Positions 43,034 to 51,663 of a stretch of DNA of 64,000 bases are shown here, piece after piece. The notes beneath the pieces are model-generated. The model was not told the DNA's origin and did no database searches. It saw only the letters and a program-made list of their open reading frames with translations. A program made the translations under genes and the position numbers. Within the stretch, counting starts at the first letter, position 1. The number at the start of each line of letters is the position of its first letter. The stretch is from Lachnospiraceae bacterium (GTDB lineage: Bacteria > Bacillota > Clostridia > Lachnospirales > Lachnospiraceae): positions 92,657-156,656 of the forward strand of contig JAFQVJ010000044.1 in assembly GCA_017408025.1 (NCBI GenBank). Direction: 5' to 3'.

Positions 43034-44824
43034 TTAACAATAGTTGTTGACAATTATTTGCATAGATTCATGACCGTTATACTCATTTATATCGGGATAA
43101 TATATCACTGATATTCTTATATCGTTTGGTATAGACATTTTGGCTTTACGAACCTGTTCTTCCCCATACTTTTCTGTGATAAATTCCATAAAGCCCTGAA
43201 AAATGCTTTGAAATACCAATGCATCCATTATTTTTCCAGAACCATCATCAAGCTTCATGCGGCACATATTCTGATTGGCACCCATGATTCTTAACGACTT
43301 GATACTAGCATTTTTAGTTGCAAACACTGGCTTCTCATTCCCTTTCCCATAAGGTTCAAGCATTGCTAACTGATTAACAATATCCTTTGATGCATAAGCT
43401 AGAGGCATAGGCACATCTATCCATATTTTCCTAATTAAATCCTCCTCTGTAAGCTCACATTGTTCATTTATACGTTCAACAAATTCATTCAATTTATTCT
43501 TTTTTACAGAAAGTCCGGCTGCCATTTCATGTCCACCATATTTTTCCAGCAAGTGACTACATTTCATCAGGCCTTCAAACATGTTGTAACCTTCTATAGA
43601 TCTGCCCGAGCCTTTGATTATCTCATTTTCACCTTCGTCGGCACTATCTGTAATGACAAATGTTGGCTTGTTAAATCGCTCACGAACTCTTCCTGCCACG
43701 ATTCCAGCTATGCTCTCATGAATCTCTGGAACATAGAGCACTAATACTCTGTCGTCACTTTTTGTCTCTGCCATAGCAACAGCCTTTTCCACACCAATCT
43801 CTGTCATGTTTTTTCTTGTGTTATTGAGATCTACAAGTTCTGCCGCCAAGCTCTCCGCCTTAGCAGATTCATTGCAAAGCAAAAGCTCCATACCTTTTTT
43901 TGCTGTCTCAAGTCGGCCAGCTGCATTAAGACATGGTCCTATGACAAAGCCTACATGATATGCCGATATTCTATCCCTATTTACACCACACACATTCAAC
44001 AGGCTATGTAGACCTATGTTTGATGTATTTTTAAGCCTTTTTAAACCTTCTGCTGCAATTATCCTGTTTTCCCCAATCAGATCAACAACATCACCAATTG
44101 TTGCTATGGCTGCGAATTCTATAAGTCTTTCAGACATTTCTGGCCATTCCTTTTCTTTCAATATGGTAAATAACTGCTCCACAACCTTATACGCTATGGC
44201 ACCACCACAGAGTAGCTTAAAAGGATAATGGCAATCCGTTTGTTTAGGATTAACTACTGCATCCCCAGCCACTCTTCTATATACCACATCACCAGTCTCA
44301 TCGTCTGTTTCAAATGGCACTTCATGATGGTCTGTGATTATAACAGTCATACCAAGGCTTTTGGCGTATTCAATGGGTTCTATGGCGGCTATACCATTGT
44401 CACAGGTAATGATTGTATCCACTCCATCAGCATAAGCTTTTTTGATGATAGACTCATTGATACCATATCCATCCTTCACTCTATCTGGTATATCGTAGGT
44501 AACATTGCCTCCCATATACCCAATACCTGTAACAAATATATATGTAGCGCATATACCATCAATATCATAATCTCCTATAACTCGTATATGCTTATGTTCT
44601 TTTATTTTTTCTGTGATGATAGACACAGCTTTATCCATATCCTTCATAAGTGCTGGACTATGTAGTCTAGCCATATCTATATCTAAAAACTCACGCTGTT
44701 TTTCAACAGTATCCATATCTTTATTTCTCATAATCCTAGCCACTATAGGACTTATGCCAAGCTCCCCTGCAATGCTGTCAAAATCAGCCTTCTTGCTGTG
44801 AACCATCCATTTCTCTTGTACCAT
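43034..44824 (-). CDS. recJ: Single-stranded-DNA-specific exonuclease RecJ
   Basis: A 596-residue 5'-to-3' ssDNA exonuclease of the DHH superfamily. The motifs are visible in order: VIGDYDIDGICATYIF (about residue 80), TCDNGIAA, VIITDHHEVPFE (DHH, about 160), the central GPCLNAAGRLETA, the DHHA1 region IKGSGRSIEGYNMFEGL with YGGHEMAAGLSV (about 440), and a C-terminal OB-type domain. ATG 44824 (MVQEKWMVHSKK) is spaced well from AAAGGA; further upstream starts are less likely. It follows a repeat-rich gap from secDF and is followed by apt and rel. Confidence 0.96.
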   Translation of the reverse strand: MVQEKWMVHSKKADFDSIAGELGISPIVARIMRNKDMDTVEKQREFLDIDMARLHSPALMKDMDKAVSIITEKIKEHKHIRVIGDYDIDGICATYIFVTGIGYMGGNVTYDIPDRVKDGYGINESIIKKAYADGVDTIITCDNGIAAIEPIEYAKSLGMTVIITDHHEVPFETDDETGDVVYRRVAGDAVVNPKQTDCHYPFKLLCGGAIAYKVVEQLFTILKEKEWPEMSERLIEFAAIATIGDVVDLIGENRIIAAEGLKRLKNTSNIGLHSLLNVCGVNRDRISAYHVGFVIGPCLNAAGRLETAKKGMELLLCNESAKAESLAAELVDLNNTRKNMTEIGVEKAVAMAETKSDDRVLVLYVPEIHESIAGIVAGRVRERFNKPTFVITDSADEGENEIIKGSGRSIEGYNMFEGLMKCSHLLEKYGGHEMAAGLSVKKNKLNEFVERINEQCELTEEDLIRKIWIDVPMPLAYASKDIVNQLAMLEPYGKGNEKPVFATKNASIKSLRIMGANQNMCRMKLDDGSGKIMDALVFQSIFQGFMEFITEKYGEEQVRKAKMSIPNDIRISVIYYPDINEYNGHESMQIIVNNYC

Positions 44825-44907
44825 ATTACTCATTCCTTTCTTTAACAAAAACATTATAACTTTGATATGTAATTGTGTCAAAGAATTGTGCAAGGAGCGT
44901 TTTTGTT

Positions 44908-44938
44908 GTATAGGAAAGTTTTGAGAACTTTCCTATAC
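44908..44938. repeat. Copy D of the TATAGGAAAGTT palindrome family
   Basis: GTATAGGAAAGTT (44908-44920), loop TTGAG, AACTTTCCTATAC (44926-44938): 13 perfect pairs. It is identical over 31 bases to the core of copy E at 45074-45104. It forms the left border of the insert at 44939-45073. Confidence 0.85.
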
Positions 44939-45065
44939 GAGAACAAAGTGGACAAGTCTACTTCAACTCCCTAAATCCCTCATTCATGAGAGACTTGCTC
45001 CACTTTGTGAGCCGAGCACGGTCAGCTTCAGCTGACATCTTCTTTTCGTGCGAGTGCTCATCTTA
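44939..45065 (-). other. Highly structured insert between two palindromes; possible small RNA or miniature mobile element
   Basis: Within about 130 bp three inverted repeats are visible. ACAAAGTGG plus CAAGTCT (44943-44959) faces AGACTTG plus CCACTTTGT (44991-45008). GTCAGCT faces AGCTGAC (45021-45036). GAGCAC (45014-45019) faces GTGCTC (45054-45059) and encloses the previous hairpin. A small CTCAT/ATGAG pair lies at 44979-44990. No open reading frame of useful length is seen. With the two palindromes, the recJ-secDF gap (44825-45161) is 337 bases and contains no gene. Confidence 0.55.
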
Positions 45066-45112
45066 TTTTTATTGTATAGGAAAGTTTTGAGAACTTTCCT
45101 ATACAATAAAAA
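45066..45112. repeat. Copy E (longest) of the TATAGGAAAGTT palindrome family
   Basis: The arms at 45066-45086 and 45092-45112 pair perfectly over 21 bp around the loop TTGAG, with core TATAGGAAAGTT. The outer AAAAA overlaps the T-tract of the secDF terminator. This copy serves as reference for copies A-D. Confidence 0.9.
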
Positions 45113-45137
45113 CGGAGCCACTAAGGTAGCTCCGTTT
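45110..45137 (-). terminator. Terminator of the scfA-scfB-secDF operon
   Basis: AAACGGAGC (45110-45118) pairs with GCTCCGTTT (45129-45137), with extra pairs towards the loop. The minus strand continues TTTTTATTG, which is also the outer arm of palindrome copy E. Confidence 0.85.
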
Positions 45138-45161
45138 AGTCATCATGTTTATTTTGTGAAT

Positions 45162-47357
45162 TTAATCCTCATCTTTAGGGATATATCCACCTGCTGCATG
45201 CTTCTTTCTAGCTAAAACATACCAAAGAGTACCTGAGATACATACTGATGAATATGCACCTGCTACAATACCAACGATAAGTGGCAATGCGAACTCCTTC
45301 ATAGATGTTACACCTAAGATATAGAGTGCTGCTACTGTCACAAAGGTTGTGAGAGATGTGTATATAGAACGTGTCAATGTATCTGAAATTGAACTATTTA
45401 CAAGCTCCTTAGCATCTCCCTTGTAGTTAGGATTTCTAAGCTTTTCCCTGATTCTGTCAAATACAACTATTGTTGCATTGATAGAGTAACCAAGAATTGT
45501 AAGAATACATGCTATAAATGTATTTCCTACAGTTGTCCACGAAACTGCATAGAACAATATAACTAATACAATATCATGCACTAGCGCAATAATGGCACTT
45601 GCAGCAAATCTAATATCTCTAAATCTAAAGAATATATATATAAGCATACAGCCAACAGCTAAAAGTGTGGCAACAATAGCATTCTTTCCCATTTCCTCGC
45701 TCACTGTAGCACTTACACTTACCTCATCAAATTTCTCTTCCATTGCTCCAAATTTTTCAACAAGCATGCTTCTGATAGCTTCCTGTGTCTCAATATCAAG
45801 CTCTTTTGTCCTGATAACAAACTCATTTGTTCCATCAACAGCATTTGCAAGGACATCACCATCACCTGTAATCTTCTGTATTTCCGGAAGGATGTTATCA
45901 TTAAACTCCGCAATAGTATAATTCTCTTCAAATTCAACTGTTGTAGATACACCACCCTGGAATTCTACACTAAAGTTAAAGGCTGATTCTCTATCATCAA
46001 TAGCTCCCTGACTGTTGAGAACAGTTACAACAATTCCTGCTGCCATAAGTAATGCTGGAATAGCAAACAATATTCCCTTCTTGCCTACAAAATCTATAAC
46101 CTTTCTCTTCTTCTGCACACCGTACATCGACGCTTTGTTGAAGCCCATGTAATATAGTAAATATAAAAGAATTCTGGTTATAACCATTGATGTCATCATT
46201 GATATAACAATACCAAATGCAAGAGTCTTTGCAAATCCCTGAATAGGACCTGTTCCCATATACATAAGGATAACTGACGCTATAAGTGTTGTGACATTTC
46301 CATCAACGATAGCTGATGTAGCTTTTCCAAAACCTGTCTTTATGGCATCCTTTACTTCTACGCCTTCTGCCAGCTCTTCCTTTATACGAACAAAGATAAT
46401 AACATTGGCATCAACCGCCATACCTATAGACAGGATAACACCTGCTATACCCGGAAGTGTAAGTGTTATGTCAAATCCGTTTAATGCCAAAAGTGACATT
46501 GCTGTATATGCTATAAGTGAAAGACCAGCTGCCATACCTGGCACTCTGTATGTTACAATCATAAATACAATAATAATTGCTATACCGATAACGCCTGCTA
46601 AAAGGCTTGTACTTATGGCATCTTCACCAAGCTTTGCTCCAACGACCTTTGAAGATATTTCCTCAAGGTCAAGCTTTAATGAACCAATACGAATCATTGA
46701 CGCAAGCTCTTCCGCTTCCTCATATGATTTCTGACCTGAAATTGTAGCCTCGCCACCTGATATTTTTGTAGATACTACAGGATTAGATATGATTTCTCCG
46801 TCATATACAACATATATTATCTGTCCAATAAATTCCCCTGTAACCTCCTCAAATATCTTCGCACCATCATCTGTAAACCTTAATGACACAAGATACTGAT
46901 TTGCATTAGTATCCTTATTTTTTGTGGTAAGTGGCTGTGCATCTTCAATATCATCACCTTCAAGCCATATTTTTTCAACGCCCTCTACACCATAGTTTGT
47001 AACGAACTGCAAAGAACCTGGCTTTCCAAGTTTTTCTTTAACTGCCTGTATATCATCCTGACCTGGTATCTCAACAGTTATTCTATCGTTACCTTCCTTA
47101 TATACAGAAGCCTCGTCACTGAGCTCATAAGCTCTCTTTTCCATTTTTTTAAATGTATCATCAAAGTCTTCTTCGCTGAATTCTTCATCTACGACCTCAA
47201 ACGTTATACTGACGCCTCCCTTAAGGTCAAGACCTTGAATAATGTTTTCTGCTTTACCTCTACCTTCACTATTTATACCGAATGCTGCTACAAAGCATAA
47301 GCCTGCAATGAGTATAATACTTAAGATAAAGCAAATAATACCTTTCTTCTTGTTCAT
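45162..47357 (-). CDS. secDF: Fused protein translocase subunit SecDF
   Basis: A 731-residue membrane protein that uses the proton gradient to aid Sec-dependent export. SecD part: TM1 (about 7-27), GLDLKGGVSITFEV (D1), the P1 domain to about residue 235, then TM2-6 with ILSIGMAVDANVIIFVRIKEEL (D5). SecF part from about 420: VEFQGGVSTTVEF (F1 type), a short periplasmic domain, and TM segments with GYSINATIVVFDRIREKLR (F4 type). The single-chain SecDF is known from Firmicutes. ATG 47357 is spaced well from GGAAG. It lies downstream of scfB, the order usual for SCIFF loci. Confidence 0.96.
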   Translation of the reverse strand: MNKKKGIICFILSIILIAGLCFVAAFGINSEGRGKAENIIQGLDLKGGVSITFEVVDEEFSEEDFDDTFKKMEKRAYELSDEASVYKEGNDRITVEIPGQDDIQAVKEKLGKPGSLQFVTNYGVEGVEKIWLEGDDIEDAQPLTTKNKDTNANQYLVSLRFTDDGAKIFEEVTGEFIGQIIYVVYDGEIISNPVVSTKISGGEATISGQKSYEEAEELASMIRIGSLKLDLEEISSKVVGAKLGEDAISTSLLAGVIGIAIIIVFMIVTYRVPGMAAGLSLIAYTAMSLLALNGFDITLTLPGIAGVILSIGMAVDANVIIFVRIKEELAEGVEVKDAIKTGFGKATSAIVDGNVTTLIASVILMYMGTGPIQGFAKTLAFGIVISMMTSMVITRILLYLLYYMGFNKASMYGVQKKRKVIDFVGKKGILFAIPALLMAAGIVVTVLNSQGAIDDRESAFNFSVEFQGGVSTTVEFEENYTIAEFNDNILPEIQKITGDGDVLANAVDGTNEFVIRTKELDIETQEAIRSMLVEKFGAMEEKFDEVSVSATVSEEMGKNAIVATLLAVGCMLIYIFFRFRDIRFAASAIIALVHDIVLVILFYAVSWTTVGNTFIACILTILGYSINATIVVFDRIREKLRNPNYKGDAKELVNSSISDTLTRSIYTSLTTFVTVAALYILGVTSMKEFALPLIVGIVAGAYSSVCISGTLWYVLARKKHAAGGYIPKDED

Positions 47358-47377
47358 CTTTTTTACTTCCTTTCTTC

Positions 47378-48751
47378 CTAATCGCAATTTTCTTCAGCGA
47401 TTTCTGCCAATGCTGCCTTAATCATAATGGAGCACTCTACTCTCTTTCTCTGCATCTCGCATCCGATATCATATGCATCCTTAATATCGCCATGGAAATT
47501 GTAAGCATTGGCAGCACAGCCACCACTACAATAATATCTGGCAAAGCATTCTCTACACTTAGGCTTGGCGTATACGTTGCACATCTTGAATTCATCCTGT
47601 ATATCAGTTCTTGTAATTCCATCATAAACATTACCCATAAGAAACTTTTCATTTCCTACAAACTGATGACAAGGATAGAAGTCACCCCATGGTGTAACAG
47701 CAAGATACTCTGTTCCCGAGCCACATCCTGATAAACGTTTTGCCACGCATGGTCCCTGGTCTAGGTCTATGTTGAAGTGGAAGAAATTAAATCCTTTACC
47801 TTCTTTATGCCTCTTAATATATTCCACTGCAAGCTTGTCATACTCCTCCATAATCTTTGGAAGATCTTCTTCTCTAAGTGCATATGACTCATCTGGCAAC
47901 GCAACTACCGGCTCCATAGACATATGTTTAAAGCCAAGGTCAGCGTAATGCTTAACATCCTCTGAGAAATCAAGATGATCTCTTGTAAATGTTCCCCTGA
48001 CATAATAGCTCATGTCTTTCCTCTGTTCTGCAAACTCCTGGAACTTAGGCACAATAAGGTCATAGCTTCCCTTTCCGTTTCTAAACGGTCTGTTGGCATC
48101 ATTGACCTCTTTTCTACCATCAAGACTGAGAACGACATTCGCCATCTCCCTGTTTGCAAACTCCATTATATCGTCATTAAGCAGCACACCGTTTGTTGTA
48201 AGTGTAAATCTAAAATTCTTGTTGCATTCTTTTTCTCTTGAGCGGCCATACTTAACAAGCTCTTTTACAACATCCCAGTTCATAAGTGGCTCTCCGCCGA
48301 AGAAATCCACTTCAAGGTTCACTCTATTTCCTGAGTTTTCAATAAGAAAATCAAGTGCCTTCTTACCTACTTCAAGACTCATAAGCGCTCTTCTTCCATG
48401 ATATTCGCCTTCTTCTGCAAAGCAATATTTACATGCAAGGTTACAATCATGGGCAATATGAAGACACATAGCCTTTACAACTGTTTTTCTCTTCTTAAAA
48501 TCTGTTATATATTTCTCATAAATATCCTCTGTAAAAAGCTCTTCTGCTTCCTTAAGTTCTGCCACCTCGCTGATAGCTTCCTCAATTTCCTCCACAGAAT
48601 ATCTGTCCTTAAGTGCATCAACTATCTCATCTGCACATTTCTCCTGATATAGTGCAATTACATCATACGTAACTTCATCAACCACATGGACTGCTCCACT
48701 ATTCACATCAAGGACTATATTATATCCGTTATTTTTATACTGGTGTATCAC
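47378..48751 (-). CDS. scfB: Radical SAM SCIFF peptide maturase
   Basis: A 457-residue radical SAM-SPASM enzyme that installs thioether cross-links in the six-cysteine SCIFF peptide. The N-terminal ~90 residues (MIHQYKNNGYNIVLDVNSGAVHVVDEVTYDVI) form a peptide-recognition (RRE-like) domain. The SAM cluster motif is CNLACKYC (about 105-112) with EGEYHGRRALMSLEVG. The C-terminal SPASM-type cysteines are spread over CGSGTEYLAVTPWGDFYPCHQF, CNVYAKPKCRECFARYYCSGGC and the final IGCEM. The GTG start at 48751 follows AAGGAG. scfA lies immediately upstream. Confidence 0.97.
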   Translation of the reverse strand: MIHQYKNNGYNIVLDVNSGAVHVVDEVTYDVIALYQEKCADEIVDALKDRYSVEEIEEAISEVAELKEAEELFTEDIYEKYITDFKKRKTVVKAMCLHIAHDCNLACKYCFAEEGEYHGRRALMSLEVGKKALDFLIENSGNRVNLEVDFFGGEPLMNWDVVKELVKYGRSREKECNKNFRFTLTTNGVLLNDDIMEFANREMANVVLSLDGRKEVNDANRPFRNGKGSYDLIVPKFQEFAEQRKDMSYYVRGTFTRDHLDFSEDVKHYADLGFKHMSMEPVVALPDESYALREEDLPKIMEEYDKLAVEYIKRHKEGKGFNFFHFNIDLDQGPCVAKRLSGCGSGTEYLAVTPWGDFYPCHQFVGNEKFLMGNVYDGITRTDIQDEFKMCNVYAKPKCRECFARYYCSGGCAANAYNFHGDIKDAYDIGCEMQRKRVECSIMIKAALAEIAEENCD

Positions 48752-48774
48752 GGGTATTTCTCCTTCCCAAACTT

Positions 48775-48805
48775 ACAGGCAGCGATTAAAATAATCGCTG
48801 CCTGT
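48775..48805 (-). promoter_or_regulatory. Perfect intercistronic hairpin between scfA and scfB
   Basis: ACAGGCAGCGATTA (48775-48788) pairs perfectly with TAATCGCTGCCTGT (48792-48805). It lies 25 bases past the scfA stop codon. There is no T-tract on the minus strand (AAGTTTGGG), so it more likely limits scfB levels relative to scfA, or protects the scfA message, than terminates fully. Confidence 0.65.
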
Positions 48806-48830
48806 TTGAATAATCCGTAATCTAAAATAA

Positions 48831-48974
48831 TTACTTCTGGCTCTCACAGCTCTGGTTACCAACTGTACATGATGTCTTACATGCTGACTGACAAGATGTC
48901 TGGCACTCGCCACAACCACCCTTTGCCATAGTATTCTTTAAAGTCTTCTTTGTTAAAGTCTTAATATGCTTCAT
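48831..48974 (-). CDS. scfA: SCIFF peptide precursor (six cysteines in forty-five residues)
   Basis: A 47-residue precursor peptide read directly from the minus strand: a basic leader MKHIKTLTKKTLKNTMAKGG, then a Cys-rich core with Cys at 21, 24, 28, 32, 36 and 43, ending CESQK. This is the precursor of a ranthipeptide (gamma-thioether RiPP) that ScfB modifies; it is nearly universal in Clostridia, with unknown biological role. The ATG follows AGGAGG at eight bases. A promoter is present at 49010-49038. The core matches the family closely, so confidence is high despite the short length. Confidence 0.96.
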   Translation of the reverse strand: MKHIKTLTKKTLKNTMAKGGCGECQTSCQSACKTSCTVGNQSCESQK

Positions 48975-49009
48975 CTCTAAGTCCTCCTATTGATTTTCAA
49001 TTTGGTTTA

Positions 49010-49038
49010 AGTCTATCACATTCGTTAAAAAATAGCAA
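49010..49038 (-). promoter_or_regulatory. Promoter of the scfA-scfB-secDF operon
   Basis: Minus strand TTGCTA (49033-49038), 17-base spacer, TAGACT (49010-49015). It lies 36 bases upstream of the scfA start codon. Confidence 0.5.
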
Positions 49039-49050
49039 TATTTTTGTAAC

Positions 49051-50781
49051 CTAGACCTTCTTAAATCGCATAACCTCATCACTAAGTCTTACTGATATGG
49101 TTTCATTTTCAGTAGTTGCATTGTGAATCCGCTCAAGCTCTCCTACCAAATCCACTACACTTTCGGTCGTCTCTACAATTTCCTTTGCACTTTCATCTAC
49201 GGCTATAGAAATATCATTGATACCAACATTCATAGCCCCCATTGCCTCTGATATATTCTCTGTATTCGTATATATCTCATCCAATATATTATTAACCCTC
49301 TCAGCATCCTGCTTATACTGGCCAACAATATCGACAAATCCATCGTAATCCGTTAAAATCTTCTTATCAACAAATTCCATCATCTTCTCTGCACTTGTGG
49401 CAAGCTTGTCAACAGCTTCCATAACCAATTGGCTGATTTCCTGAATATTGTTTGCAGTATCCTTACTGTTATCTGCCAATACACGGATTTCATCAGCAAC
49501 CACCGCAAAACCTCTGCCAGCCTCGCCAGCTCTTGCTGCCTCTATAGACGCGTTGAGCGATAAGAGATTTGTCTGACTGGAGATATCTAATATTTCCCCT
49601 GTAAGCTCACGTATCTTCTCTACACTTCTACTTTCTTCAACTGCCTTCTGCAATGTTACTTTGATATCCTCAAGCATACGTCCTGTAGAATTCTTGCTCT
49701 CAATCGTTTCTTGATGCATGTGGTCTGCTCTTTCCTGAATTTTATCTACAAGCTCCACACCATCTGTGATCTGATTACCTACACTCTTAATCTCCTCATT
49801 AACCTCATTATTTCCACGCACTATAGTCTCAAGTGTAGCGGAGATTTCCTCCATACTCGCTGACATTTCTTCCATAGTCGCTGATACATTATTTGCATTT
49901 CCACTAGACTCGTCTAAACCGGTTCTTACCTGCTCTGCTGAAATTTTCATCTTTTCAGAATGCTCCTTCAACGTTCGCATAACACCCTGAAGATTTTCCA
50001 TAAAACCATTTATTCCTAACGTCATCTGACCGATTTCATCCTTTGATTTTACCGGAATTCTCTCTGTAAGGTCTCCTTCATTATTCTCAAGCTTTTCAAC
50101 AATACCCTGAAGCACTTTTCCGGTGCTCTTTGCCGGCTTTACTATAGTAATCGTCACTACTATAATGGCAACCACAACTGTTATACCAAACAACAACACA
50201 CATATAAGATTTGTCAAATCCGCTGTAGCTATTGTATTGGCTGTAACGCTCACTATTTTTGCTTCTTTATCGTGAATGAGTACATCATATGCATCTTCAG
50301 CCTCCTGAACTGGTGCTTTATTTACGTTCTGCACATTAACTCTCTCGAATACTGCATTATAATCACCTGCCAAAGCATCCTTTCTTATAGCCTCAATAAA
50401 GATTATAAAAGTATCCGTCGCTTTTCTCCACGTATCATACACCGTTCTTATTTCTTCATCACCAAGACCATCTATAAGTTCTCCCAACTCATTAAGCTTG
50501 TCATCCATAGTTGTGATACTAGTTCCCAGCTTTTCAATCATCAGTGCTTTCTCATCTTCCTTATCTTTCTTAAAATAGGTCAGATTAGAATACAATTGAA
50601 CCTGCTGAAATGCTGTAGACACCCTACTTTTAATTTTCTGCATCTCCATATAGGTATTTACTGTGGTATTGTTATTGTCAATTTCTTTCAACGATGTATA
50701 GTTGATAACAAGCATTACAACAAACACAATGCACAATACACCTAATACTGCGTAGATTTTACTACCAATACTCTTCATCAT
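49051..50781 (-). CDS. Methyl-accepting chemotaxis protein, four-helix-bundle sensor
   Basis: A 576-residue chemoreceptor. TM1 (about 7-28) and TM2 (about 185-210) flank an all-helical extracellular domain of about 155 residues ([37 protein letters not shown]) that resembles four-helix-bundle sensors. A HAMP domain follows (about 211-270), then the signalling domain with the tip [35 protein letters not shown] 50781 is preferred on its ribosome site AAGGTGA. A start seven codons earlier has none. It lies downstream of sigK on the same strand. Confidence 0.93.
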   Translation of the reverse strand: MMKSIGSKIYAVLGVLCIVFVVMLVINYTSLKEIDNNNTTVNTYMEMQKIKSRVSTAFQQVQLYSNLTYFKKDKEDEKALMIEKLGTSITTMDDKLNELGELIDGLGDEEIRTVYDTWRKATDTFIIFIEAIRKDALAGDYNAVFERVNVQNVNKAPVQEAEDAYDVLIHDKEAKIVSVTANTIATADLTNLICVLLFGITVVVAIIVVTITIVKPAKSTGKVLQGIVEKLENNEGDLTERIPVKSKDEIGQMTLGINGFMENLQGVMRTLKEHSEKMKISAEQVRTGLDESSGNANNVSATMEEMSASMEEISATLETIVRGNNEVNEEIKSVGNQITDGVELVDKIQERADHMHQETIESKNSTGRMLEDIKVTLQKAVEESRSVEKIRELTGEILDISSQTNLLSLNASIEAARAGEAGRGFAVVADEIRVLADNSKDTANNIQEISQLVMEAVDKLATSAEKMMEFVDKKILTDYDGFVDIVGQYKQDAERVNNILDEIYTNTENISEAMGAMNVGINDISIAVDESAKEIVETTESVVDLVGELERIHNATTENETISVRLSDEVMRFKKV

Positions 50782-50916
50782 AAGTTTCACCTTCCAATTC
50801 ATATATTTAGTTTTACCACATTAAACTATAAAAATGGTATATATGAATTGCATGACAATTTCAAGTATTAATAGACATATTGCCTGATTTTTTATACTTT
50901 ATTAAAAGCACTTGAC

Positions 50917-51534
50917 CTAAAAGGTTTCCCTTAGTTTCTCAAGTGCTCTTTTCTCTATCCTACTTACGTAGCTTCGCGATATATTCAGCCTATCCGCCAA
51001 TTCTCTTTGTGTCAACTCGCTGCTTCCATCAAGACCATACCGTTTTATAAGTATCTCCTGCTCACGCGGTGTCAGTACATTATAAAAGGTTCTATTTATA
51101 TGTGCCATTTTTTCTGCATTATCATGCATACCCACAATATCTATTTCTTCTCCTTCTATAACCTCCATAAGATTTATGGCATTGCCTTCCTTGTCAGTAC
51201 CGATAGGCTCATACAGACTCACTTCTCGCGACCTCTTTCTATCACTCCGAAGTTGCATAAGTATTTCGTTTTCTATACATCTACTGGCATATGTTCCCAG
51301 ACGAATTCCCTTTGAGTTATCAAAGCTGTTTATTCCTTTTATAAGACCTATCGTACCTATAGACAACAAATCCTCCGATACACCATCGCCCTTACTGTAT
51401 TTTTTAGCAATATGCGCTACCAGTCTCAGATTGTGTTCTACAAGCACATCCTTTGCATGCTGCTCTCCGTTTTTTAATTTTTCAAGCCATAAGGCTTCTT
51501 CTTCCTTGGTCAACGGTTCCTTAAAAGCTTCCAT
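50917..51534 (-). CDS. sigK: RNA polymerase sporulation sigma factor SigK-like
   Basis: A 205-residue sigma-70 family factor. Region 2 has EHNLRLVAHIAKKY, EDLLSIGTIGLIKGINSFD and LGTYASRCIENEILMQLR. Region 4 has LTPREQEILIKRYGLDG and ELTQRELADRLNISRSYVSRIEKRALEKLRE. These are strongly SigK-like, including the DPIG-type segment YEPIGTDKEGNAINLMEV. In Bacillus, SigK is made as pro-SigK with a membrane-associated pro-sequence of about 20 residues. Here the good ATG with GGAG at 51534 starts close to the mature region (MEAFKEPLTKEEEALWLEKL), so there is no room for a normal pro-sequence. The gene is uninterrupted, without a skin element. Only sigK of the sporulation cascade is visible here. Confidence 0.9.
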   Translation of the reverse strand: MEAFKEPLTKEEEALWLEKLKNGEQHAKDVLVEHNLRLVAHIAKKYSKGDGVSEDLLSIGTIGLIKGINSFDNSKGIRLGTYASRCIENEILMQLRSDRKRSREVSLYEPIGTDKEGNAINLMEVIEGEEIDIVGMHDNAEKMAHINRTFYNVLTPREQEILIKRYGLDGSSELTQRELADRLNISRSYVSRIEKRALEKLRETF

Positions 51535-51606
51535 AAAGAGCTCCGCATACGTTTTATTATATTCTATGCAGATGGCTTATCCGTTGTTCTTTTACAAAAT
51601 TTCATT

Positions 51607-51646
51607 TAGAAATTTGTGTTTGACACCGTTACATTTTTTCTATTCA
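51607..51646. repeat. Shared intergenic motif, copy 1 (GACACCGTTACA)
   Basis: TAGAAATT (51607-51614), GACACCGTTACA (51622-51633) and CTATTCA (51640-51646) occur in the same order and nearly the same spacing at 56471-56513. Both copies are between a stop codon and the next start codon. Confidence 0.45.
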
Positions 51647-51663
51647 GGCTTCTTCTGATAATC

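Noticed and set aside
44825-45161. Insertion sequence between recJ and secDF
   Set aside because: No transposase frame or fragment is present; the region is explained only by palindromes and hairpins.
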